Assembly: GCA_020846435.1 (NCBI GenBank)
Contig: JADLDY010000001.1
Location: 62,001-126,000, forward strand
Length of the DNA: 64,000 nt
Source: Deltaproteobacteria bacterium
GTDB taxonomy: Bacteria > Desulfobacterota > GWC2-55-46
Reading direction: 5' to 3'
The first letter of the stretch is position 1, and the number at the start of each line of letters is the position of its first letter. Both the position numbers and the translations under genes were made by a program. Below the pieces are notes generated by a model. It was given only the letters and a program-made list of their open reading frames with translations. It searched no databases and had not been told where the DNA came from. Shown one piece after another: positions 35,336-42,562 of this stretch.

Positions 35336-36547
35336 ATGCCTCTTAAAAGAAAAATATGGATTGCCGTTGCCGCGCTGGCGGTACTGGCCGCGCTTGTCTA
35401 CGGGTTCGTGCCAGAGGCTGTGGAGGTCGAGACAGCGAAGGTCGAGACCGGGCCGATGATGGTGACGGTCGACGAGGAGGGAAAGACGCTCGTCAAGGAT
35501 AGGTTCGTGCTCTCGGTCCCTGTCGCCGGTTACATGAGAAGGCTCTCTTTTGACGTGGGTGACGCCGTCTCAAAAGGGCAGGCGATGATCGAGCTTGAGC
35601 CGCTTCGCTCCGTGGAGCTCGACCCGAGGTCAAGGGCCGCGGCCGAGGCAGGTGTTGCCGCCGCCGCAGCCACAGTCAGCGCCTCAGAGCAGAACGAGGC
35701 GGCCAGGAGGTCAGAGGCCTGGCTCGCGAAAGAAGATCTCACAAGGGCAAAGGCCCTTTTTGACGGCGGACATATCTCAAAGAGCGCCTTTGACAGGGCG
35801 CAGAGCGCGGCCAGTCAGACGGAAGCCGCGTGGGGCGCGGCCTCTTCCAGCGTAAAGACAGCCCGCGCCGAGCTCGCGAGGGCCAGAGCCGCCCTCGGCT
35901 ACTCTCTGGCAGAAGGCATTGGTGAGAGCCGTGTAAAGGCGGTCTCCGTGCGCTCCCCTGTAAAGGGGCGCATATTGAAGCTCCACAAAGAGAGCGAAGG
36001 GACCGTTGCCGCCGGAGAGCCTTTGGCCGATGTCGGGGACACGGCTTCCCTTGAGGTGCGCGCGGAGGTCCTCTCCTCGGACGCTGTCAGCATAAAGCCT
36101 CTCTCTCCTGTTTTCTTTGAGCGATGGGGAGGGTCTACAAGGCTCGAAGGCAAGGTAAGGTCTGTCGAGCCCGCGGCGTTCACGAAGGTCTCGAGCCTCG
36201 GGGTCGAGGAGCAACGCGTCGTCGTCATATCCGACATAACGTCGGCCCCCGATGACTGGCAGAAGCTTGGCGACGGGTACAGGGTCGAGGCGAGGTTCGT
36301 CGTCTGGGAGTCTCAAAAGGCCTTGAAGGTCCCGGCGAGCGCGGTCTTCAGGACAGGGGACACTCATGCGGTATTCGCAGTCAAGGACGGCCGAGCTCAA
36401 AAGAGGCTGGTAAGGATCGGCCAGATGAACGGGATCGCCGCTGAGGTGACTGAAGGCCTTTCAGAGGGCGAGGAGGTCGTTATTCATCCTGACGACGCGC
36501 TCAAGGATGGCGCGAGGGTCAAAAAGGCGGCCCCTTCCGCCAGGTAA
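35336..36547 (+). CDS. HlyD-type periplasmic adaptor (MFP)
   Basis: 403-residue membrane fusion protein linking the ABC permease to the outer membrane. One N-terminal helix (~6-24) anchors it. The first half of the barrel-sandwich domain is near 55-90, a coiled-coil hairpin rich in Ala, Glu and Arg spans ~95-195, the second half follows (VRSPVKGRILKLHKESEGTV core), then a beta-barrel and membrane-proximal domain. It lies 3 bp after the permease. No TolC-type outer-membrane factor is encoded nearby. Confidence 0.92.
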   Translation: MPLKRKIWIAVAALAVLAALVYGFVPEAVEVETAKVETGPMMVTVDEEGKTLVKDRFVLSVPVAGYMRRLSFDVGDAVSKGQAMIELEPLRSVELDPRSRAAAEAGVAAAAATVSASEQNEAARRSEAWLAKEDLTRAKALFDGGHISKSAFDRAQSAASQTEAAWGAASSSVKTARAELARARAALGYSLAEGIGESRVKAVSVRSPVKGRILKLHKESEGTVAAGEPLADVGDTASLEVRAEVLSSDAVSIKPLSPVFFERWGGSTRLEGKVRSVEPAAFTKVSSLGVEEQRVVVISDITSAPDDWQKLGDGYRVEARFVVWESQKALKVPASAVFRTGDTHAVFAVKDGRAQKRLVRIGQMNGIAAEVTEGLSEGEEVVIHPDDALKDGARVKKAAPSAR

Positions 36548-36573
36548 AGGCGCTTGGCGGGTTCGAGCTGTTT

Positions 36574-36589
36574 TGTGATGAAAATCACA
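36574..36589. promoter_or_regulatory. CRP/FNR-family binding site
   Basis: TGTGA-N6-TCACA with both half-sites perfect for the CRP consensus. Its centre (36581.5) is about 41.5 bp before a start site that a TAAAGT -10 element at 36612-36617 would give, the spacing of a class II activator site. It lies 27 bp after the adaptor gene stop and upstream of the b-cytochrome/multihaem/barrel operon. Confidence 0.65.
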
Positions 36590-36851
36590 GTTTTTCCGCT
36601 GTGGAGCATGTTAAAGTTTAATTTTTAATGTATGTTCTCGCATGGAAGCGGCCGTCATTGAAGCCTCGGAGGTCCCGAAAGGGCCTGGCAGGCTTTGGGC
36701 GGCCTTTCTGATTATTGGTTTTTGAAGGATTTCATATCTGATATACTGATAAACTGTTAAAGTCGGGGTGCTCTGCCACCGATATCATCCAGTGCCGCAG
36801 TCATACCGGCTTGCCGGGAAAGCCCGCAAACAGTTGTCCTGAGATGGTTTC

Positions 36852-36892
36852 CCGGAAGAGGTCTTTTAATCATCCATTAAAAAATCTTCCGG
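36852..36892. promoter_or_regulatory. Long leader hairpin upstream of the cytochrome operon
   Basis: CCGGAAGA pairs with TCTTCCGG (8 bp), and inside it TTTTAAT pairs with ATTAAAA (7 bp) around a CATCC loop; the two stems are separated by an internal loop GGTC/AA. No T run follows, so it is not a simple terminator. It may be an operator, an RNA-processing or stability element, or part of an attenuator. Confidence 0.6.
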
Positions 36893-36994
36893 AAGAATGG
36901 CGCGTTTCGTAATTTTAATCACTTATTTCGCACTGGATATGTTCTATAACCACATATGTTCGGCGCTCTCTTTTCTGGGCGCATGGAGGATTGA

Positions 36995-37960
36995 ATGTCA
37001 GAAGCAGGGGTAGTGGCAGCCGGCAGGCAGGAAGAATTACTTGCCGTAAAACCATTTGAACAGCAACGCGTGCAGTTCGAGGGCTGGCTGGTCTTCGTTG
37101 CCATACTGGTGACGCTCGCGTGCGCGTACGAGTCCCTGGCGCAGACCTTCGTGCCTGCGGCAAGCATCCTCTCGATGCTTCACACGTACGGGATAATGGA
37201 GGCCTACCCCGTGGTCTACGAGCCGGGCAAGGGCATATGGCGGCTCATGGGCTGGACCGGCTCCGGCATGATGGTCCTCATGATGGCGTATACCATCAGG
37301 AAGAGGCTCGGGCACAAGTCTTCCCTGGGCTCCATGCGCGTGTGGCTCAACTTCCACATGCTCATGGGCATCGTAGGGCCGATACTCATAACCTTCCATA
37401 CCACTTTCAAGTTCGGCGGGCTCATAGGCACGAGCTACTGGGCCATGCTCGCGACCGTCATGTTCGGAGTCGTCGGCAGGTACATCTACATCCAGATACC
37501 CAGGGGCATCAACGGCGCCGAGCTTTCCATGAAGGACATAGACTCCATAGTCGGCGCCATGGAAAAGCGCATAGAGAGCCAGCTCGAGAAAAAGGGAGTC
37601 GACCAGAAGAAGATCCTCTCTCTCCTGAACGGCGTGAACGACGCCGCCGTGCACGACGGGAACGGCTTTGTGGTCCTTCTACACCTCATAGCGAACGACC
37701 TGAAGAACAGGTTCAGGACCTGGAAGTTGAAGCGCGCCATCGTGAGGCAGTTCGGCTTTGACAGCTGGACGGCGGAAAAGACGATCGCCCTGGTCAAGAA
37801 GAAGGCCGCGCTCGTGAGGAAGAAGAGCCTCCTGTCAACGACCCACAGGATGCTCAAATACTGGCACGTCGTCCACATACCGCTTGCCATAGTGATGTTC
37901 TCTATCATGTTCATACATATCATCGTATACTTCGTGTTCAGCCCTTCTGCCGGGTATTAA
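36995..37960 (+). CDS. Five-helix b-type cytochrome of the electron-transfer operon
   Basis: 321-residue integral membrane protein with helices near residues 30-50, 84-100, 119-140, 148-168 and 291-318. Helix 3 carries His-x13-His (HMLMGIVGPILITFH) and helix 5 also His-x13-His (HIPLAIVMFSIMFIH), the pattern expected for two bis-His b haems bridging helix pairs. A charged ~110-residue segment lies between helices 4 and 5. It resembles cytochrome b561/ferric-reductase-like membrane domains, though I cannot name a precise family. It is followed after 5 bp by the giant multihaem cytochrome, so a quinol-to-cytochrome electron donor role is inferred. Confidence 0.82.
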   Translation: MSEAGVVAAGRQEELLAVKPFEQQRVQFEGWLVFVAILVTLACAYESLAQTFVPAASILSMLHTYGIMEAYPVVYEPGKGIWRLMGWTGSGMMVLMMAYTIRKRLGHKSSLGSMRVWLNFHMLMGIVGPILITFHTTFKFGGLIGTSYWAMLATVMFGVVGRYIYIQIPRGINGAELSMKDIDSIVGAMEKRIESQLEKKGVDQKKILSLLNGVNDAAVHDGNGFVVLLHLIANDLKNRFRTWKLKRAIVRQFGFDSWTAEKTIALVKKKAALVRKKSLLSTTHRMLKYWHVVHIPLAIVMFSIMFIHIIVYFVFSPSAGY

Positions 37961-37965
37961 AGAAA

Positions 37966-40900
37966 ATGGAGCCGTTATCCGTGTCCAAGACTGACATGGC
38001 GCCTTTGCGGCGCGCTTTTCATACGACCTTCCTTGCCGCCATGCTCGTCCTTCTTTTAAGCGTCCTGCTGCTGCCTGCCGCCTCATTCGCGGCCGACGGC
38101 AAGGAAGGCGTGCACACGCTGATCTCCCCCGGCCCTCTTGCCTCTGCCCACGCCAAATACGACGGCATACTGAGCTGCACCAAGTGCCACAGGCTTGGCG
38201 GCGGCGTCCCTGACAGGCTGTGCCTGGACTGCCACGACAAGCTCGATGAGCGCATAAAGGCCGGAAGGGGCCTGCACGCCAAGTACAAGGACCCGTGCGC
38301 CAAGTGCCACAGTGACCACAAGGGCCGCTCTTACAAGATGATAATCCTTGAAGAGAAGAAGTTCGACCACGATAAGACCGAGTACAAGCTCGTCGACAAG
38401 CACCAGAAGGTCGAGTGCGCCAAGTGCCACAAGAAGCAGGGCGAGTTCATTGGCGCGCCCAAGACCTGCGTGGGCTGCCACAAGGACGAGCATAAAAAGC
38501 AGCTCGACCAGGACTGCTCAAAGTGCCACAACATCAAGGACTGGAAGGACATAACCTGGTTCGACCACGACAGGGACTCGGTCTACGCCCTTACCTGGAA
38601 GCACAAGGAAGTGAAATGCGCCAAGTGCCACGCGCAGGGCAAGTGGAAGCCGATAGAGCACAAGAAGTGCGACGCCTGCCACAAGGACGTGCATAAGGCC
38701 CAGTTCAAGGGCCAGCTCTGCGACGCCTGCCACACTACAAAGGACTGGAAGGCCGACAAGTTCAAGCATGTCCCGCCCGAGTACAAGGGCTACGCTCTCG
38801 ACGGCAAGCACCTTACGACCCCGTGCGACAAGTGCCATGTCAAGGGCGCGTACAAGCCCATAAAGTCCGCTACCTGCGACGGCCCCGGGTGCCACCCCAA
38901 CCCGCACAAGAAGCAGTTCGAGGGCAAAAAGTGCGACGCCTGCCACGTGACCGCCGGCTGGGGCAAGGACGCGTTCGACCACGGCGACCCCGCGTACAAG
39001 GGCTACAAGCTCGAGGGCAAGCACCAGAAGGTCAAATGCGAGGAGTGCCATCAGAAGGGCGTGTACAAGCCCCTGAAGTACAAGCTCTGCGAGGACTGCC
39101 ACAAGGACGAGCACAAGGGCCAGTTCAAGGCTCAAAAATGCGATTCGTGCCACACGGTCAAGGACTGGAAAGAGGAGACCTTCGACCACAACGGCCCCAG
39201 ATACTCGGGCTACAAGCTCGACGGCAAGCACTTGAAGACCCCTTGCGACAAGTGCCACGTCAAGGGCGAGTACAAGCCCATAAAGTACAAGGCTTGCATC
39301 GACTGCCACAAGGACGAGCATAAGGATCAGTTCAAGGGCAGGACGTGCGAGTCGTGCCATGACACGAAGGACTGGAAGAAGACCTCCTTTGACCATAACT
39401 CGCCTTCGTACAAAGGCTACAAGCTCGATGGCAAGCACCTTAAGACGCCTTGCGACAAGTGCCACATAAACGCGAAGTGGAGGCCTCTGCCGGACGGGTG
39501 CAATAACTGCCACGAGAAGGACGATACGCACAAGCAGGAGCTCGGCAGCCTCTGCGGCAAGTGCCATAACACTACCGACTGGAAAAAATACACGCTCAAC
39601 CACAACACCCAGGCGAAGTTCCCGCTCATCGGCAAGCACAAGGACGTGAAATGCGAGAAGTGCCACCCCGAGAGCAAGAAGCCCAAGAGGTACAGGACCG
39701 GCGAGCTCAAGTGCGTGGACTGCCACAAGGACGTGCACAAGGGCAAGTTCAAGGAAGAGTGCTCGAGCTGCCATAACCAGTCCGACTGGGTACCCAAGAG
39801 GTACGACCACGGCAGCAAGACCGGCTATCAGCTTTCAGGCGCGCACGAGGGCACGAGCTGCGGGAGCTGCCATAAGACGGCCGACTATAAGATGACCAAG
39901 AAGAGCTGCTTCCAGTGCCATAACGACCCGCACGACAACCAGTTCGGCAAGGTCGAGTGCTCTGAGTGCCACACGCAGGCTTCGTGGAGCCCGATGCAGT
40001 TCAGGCACACCGGCACCCGCTACCCTCTGACCGGAGCGCACAGGGCTGCTCTTTGCGGCGAGTGCCACAAGGGCGGCAACTTCAGGAACACGGCAACCGT
40101 CTGCTCCAACTGCCACATGGACAAATACGCGGCCGCCCCAAGCCACGTCGCCAAGAGCTATGGGACCAACTGCTCGGCGTGCCACATCGAGACGATGACC
40201 GCCTGGGGCTTCAAGCACCCGGGAGGCACTGACTGCGCCTCGTGCCACCTTGCAGAGAGGCCGGCGACCCATACCTCCAACACGGTCAGGTTCCCGGCGA
40301 CCTGCGCCACCTGCCACAAGTACCCGGCGTGGACTCCGTCTACGTTCAACCATCTGGCCAAGACCGACTGCTCGGCCTGCCACGGCCCGCAGAAGCCCTC
40401 GACCCATACGGCCAACGCGGTGAAGTACCCGGTGACCTGCGAGACGTGCCACAAGTATCCGGCGTGGACGCCGAGCATATTCACCCACGCTTCAACAACC
40501 AATTGCTCGGCCTGCCATAGCCCGCAGAAGCCGTCGACCCATACGGCCAACAGCCAGAAGTACCCGAACACCTGCGAGCAGTGCCACAGGCACCCGTCAT
40601 GGACGCCTTCGACCTTCAACCACACGGCGGCGACAAACTGCATAGCCTGCCACGTGTCTCAGAAGCCCGCGACCCATACGGCCAACGCGGTGAAGTACCC
40701 GTCGACCTGCGAGAGCTGCCACAGGTACCCGGCATGGGCGACGGTCTCGCATGTCGTCACGACGACTAACTGCTCGAGCTGCCACCTCTCCAAGAGGCCG
40801 GCGACCCACACGGCCAATACGACGAAGTACCCGACTACATGCGAGCAGTGCCATAAATACACTACTCCGTGGACGACGGCCACGCATGTCGTAACTACGG

Positions 40901-42555
40901 CGAACTGCTCGAACTGCCACCTCACGCAGAGACCGGCGACCCACACGGCCAATACGACGAAGTACCCTGTGACCTGCCAGAGCTGCCACAGGTACACCGC
41001 TCCGTGGACGACGGTCACGCATGTCGCCGCCACGGTGAACTGCTCGAACTGTCATCTCACGCAGAGGCCGACTACCCACACCGGGAACACGGCGAAGTAC
41101 CCGGCGACCTGCGAGAGCTGCCACAGCACCTCTGTGTGGACCCCGTCGACCTTCACGCACCCGACGACGGCCGTCTGCTCGAACTGTCACCTCACGCAGA
41201 GGCCTGCGACGCACACCGCGAACCCGACAGCGTACCCGACTACCTGCTCGAATTGCCACAGGTACCCTGTATGGGCGACGATTTCGCATATCGTCACGAC
41301 GACTAACTGCTCGAGCTGCCATCTTTCGAAGAGGCCGGCGACCCACACGGCCAATACGACGAAGTACCCGGTGACATGCGAGCTGTGCCATAAATACACT
41401 ACTCCGTGGACGACGGCCACACACATGGTCACGACGGCTAACTGCTCGAACTGCCACCTCACGCAGAGGCCGGCGACGCACACGGCCAATACGACGAAGT
41501 ACCCGACGACCTGCCAGAGCTGCCACAGCACTTCTGTCTGGACCCCGTCGACCTTCACGCACCCGACGACGGCCGTCTGCTCGAACTGCCACCTTACGCA
41601 GCGCCCGACGACCCACACGGCCAACCCGGCCGCGTACCCGACGGTCTGCTCGAACTGCCATACCTATCCCGTGTGGGCGACAGTGAAGTACTCGCATAGC
41701 GGCGCCACGAACTGCTCGACCTGCCATCTGGCGAAGAGGCCGGCGACGCATACGGCCAACCCGACAGCGTACCCGACGACCTGCTCGAGCTGCCATACGT
41801 ACCCGGTCTGGGCGACAGTGAAGTACTCGCATACCGGAGTCACGACGAACTGCTCGAATTGCCATCTTGCGAAGAGGCCGGTGACCCACACGGCCAGCAC
41901 GCAAAAGTTCCCGACGACCTGCGAGCAGTGCCACAAGTACCCTTCGTGGACGCCGAGCACACTGGTCCACACAACGACCATGACCTGCTCGACCTGCCAT
42001 CTTTCGCAGAGGCCGACGACGCACACGGCGAACCCGACAGCGTACCCGACGACCTGTTCGAGCTGTCATAATTACCCGACCTGGGCCGCCATCTCGTACA
42101 CTCACACGGCCTCGACGACAAATTGCCAGTCATGCCATCTTTCGAGGAGGCCGGCTTCGCACTTGTCGAACCCGACAAAGTACACGACCGTTTGCGAGGC
42201 CTGCCACAAGTACGCGAGCGGCTGGACGTTCGTACATTCGACGAGCACCGCGATAAGCTGCAACTCGTGCCATTCGACGGATTACCCGGCCCCGCACCTT
42301 GCGTATAACTCGAGGTTCGGCACGGTTTGCCAGAACTGCCATACATACCCCGTGTGGCCTACTACCAGGTTCACGCACACGTTCAGCGTCTTCCCCGTGA
42401 ACCATGAGGGCTTCACGAGGTGCTCTGACTGCCATCCGGCCAAGGCTTACGGCAACAAGGGCGGCTGCATTGAGTGTCATACCGCCAGGGGCGAGAAGGT
42501 GCACAAGGTAAGCACTAACGCCGGGTGTTTGAGCTGCCACCCGAGGGGAAACTGA
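37966..42555 (+). CDS. Giant secreted multihaem c-type cytochrome, 65 candidate haem sites
   Basis: 1529 residues. A signal peptide spans ~1-42 (LLLSVLLLPAASFA, cleavage before ADG). I count 64 CXXCH motifs plus one CX4CH (C304-DGPG-C309-H310). Sites 1-30 (to residue ~750) are Lys-rich three-haem units of ~70 residues with motifs such as CHKDEHKGQFK, DWKEETFDH and GYKLDGKHLKTP. Sites 31-62 are Thr/Pro-rich two-haem units of ~45 residues (CSNCHLTQRPATHTANTTKYP, then CxxCHxYPxWTPSTFTH). Free His recur in every unit, fitting bis-His ligation. Sites 63-65 form a short cap. No catalytic domain is visible, so an electron wire is the likely role. It sits between a b-cytochrome gene and a beta-barrel gene. 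Confidence 0.95.
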   Translation: MEPLSVSKTDMAPLRRAFHTTFLAAMLVLLLSVLLLPAASFAADGKEGVHTLISPGPLASAHAKYDGILSCTKCHRLGGGVPDRLCLDCHDKLDERIKAGRGLHAKYKDPCAKCHSDHKGRSYKMIILEEKKFDHDKTEYKLVDKHQKVECAKCHKKQGEFIGAPKTCVGCHKDEHKKQLDQDCSKCHNIKDWKDITWFDHDRDSVYALTWKHKEVKCAKCHAQGKWKPIEHKKCDACHKDVHKAQFKGQLCDACHTTKDWKADKFKHVPPEYKGYALDGKHLTTPCDKCHVKGAYKPIKSATCDGPGCHPNPHKKQFEGKKCDACHVTAGWGKDAFDHGDPAYKGYKLEGKHQKVKCEECHQKGVYKPLKYKLCEDCHKDEHKGQFKAQKCDSCHTVKDWKEETFDHNGPRYSGYKLDGKHLKTPCDKCHVKGEYKPIKYKACIDCHKDEHKDQFKGRTCESCHDTKDWKKTSFDHNSPSYKGYKLDGKHLKTPCDKCHINAKWRPLPDGCNNCHEKDDTHKQELGSLCGKCHNTTDWKKYTLNHNTQAKFPLIGKHKDVKCEKCHPESKKPKRYRTGELKCVDCHKDVHKGKFKEECSSCHNQSDWVPKRYDHGSKTGYQLSGAHEGTSCGSCHKTADYKMTKKSCFQCHNDPHDNQFGKVECSECHTQASWSPMQFRHTGTRYPLTGAHRAALCGECHKGGNFRNTATVCSNCHMDKYAAAPSHVAKSYGTNCSACHIETMTAWGFKHPGGTDCASCHLAERPATHTSNTVRFPATCATCHKYPAWTPSTFNHLAKTDCSACHGPQKPSTHTANAVKYPVTCETCHKYPAWTPSIFTHASTTNCSACHSPQKPSTHTANSQKYPNTCEQCHRHPSWTPSTFNHTAATNCIACHVSQKPATHTANAVKYPSTCESCHRYPAWATVSHVVTTTNCSSCHLSKRPATHTANTTKYPTTCEQCHKYTTPWTTATHVVTTANCSNCHLTQRPATHTANTTKYPVTCQSCHRYTAPWTTVTHVAATVNCSNCHLTQRPTTHTGNTAKYPATCESCHSTSVWTPSTFTHPTTAVCSNCHLTQRPATHTANPTAYPTTCSNCHRYPVWATISHIVTTTNCSSCHLSKRPATHTANTTKYPVTCELCHKYTTPWTTATHMVTTANCSNCHLTQRPATHTANTTKYPTTCQSCHSTSVWTPSTFTHPTTAVCSNCHLTQRPTTHTANPAAYPTVCSNCHTYPVWATVKYSHSGATNCSTCHLAKRPATHTANPTAYPTTCSSCHTYPVWATVKYSHTGVTTNCSNCHLAKRPVTHTASTQKFPTTCEQCHKYPSWTPSTLVHTTTMTCSTCHLSQRPTTHTANPTAYPTTCSSCHNYPTWAAISYTHTASTTNCQSCHLSRRPASHLSNPTKYTTVCEACHKYASGWTFVHSTSTAISCNSCHSTDYPAPHLAYNSRFGTVCQNCHTYPVWPTTRFTHTFSVFPVNHEGFTRCSDCHPAKAYGNKGGCIECHTARGEKVHKVSTNAGCLSCHPRGN
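40234..42330 (+). repeat. In-frame ~135-bp tandem repeat array encoding haem pairs
   Basis: The 3' part of the multihaem cytochrome gene is a run of degenerate units averaging 45 codons, each with two CXXCH sites. Nucleotide identity is high: CGGCGACCCACACGGCCAAT and ACGACGAAGTACCC recur. A block starting at 40771 recurs at 41308 (offset 537 bp) over roughly 220 bp with few changes, which shows segmental duplication on top of the basic repeat. Confidence 0.9.
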
Positions 42556-42562
42556 CAAGTAG

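Larger units (their letters stand above)
36548..36994. other. 447-bp leader region of the cytochrome operon
   Basis: No convincing gene is visible. It contains a CRP/FNR-type palindrome (36574-36589), a GAAA-capped hairpin AGGTCCC/GGGCCT near 36669-36685, and a long two-part hairpin (36852-36892). Between these, about 36765-36850, is a G+C-rich stretch with several short inverted pairs (CCGGCTTGCCGG, GGGAAAGCCC) that I cannot assign to any known riboswitch. The b-cytochrome ATG at 36995 is preceded by GGAGG. Confidence 0.6.

Noticed and set aside
36642-36725. 27-codon ORF with a hydrophobic end in the cytochrome leader
   Set aside because: No Shine-Dalgarno sequence, and such short frames are frequent by chance in G+C-rich DNA; a leader peptide cannot be excluded but is not supported.
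36765-36850. GEMM/cyclic-dinucleotide, cobalamin or molybdenum-cofactor riboswitch
   Set aside because: The conserved nucleotides of these classes that I can recall (for example GCAAAGCC and the tetraloop-receptor pair of GEMM) are not present in the right order.
38518-39810. Long minus-strand ORF (430 codons) opposite the multihaem gene
   Set aside because: Its product is a low-complexity Leu/Val/Ala mirror of the Lys/His/Cys-rich sense repeat; the sense strand has a signal peptide and 64 CXXCH motifs.
40597-42105. Minus-strand ORF of 502 codons opposite the haem-pair array
   Set aside because: Arg-rich repetitive shadow of the sense codons, with no start context or family features.
40234-42330. 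Repeat array resembling CRISPR spacing
   Set aside because: Repeats are in frame, degenerate and encode CXXCH pairs throughout; there are no constant direct repeats with unique spacers and no cas genes nearby.
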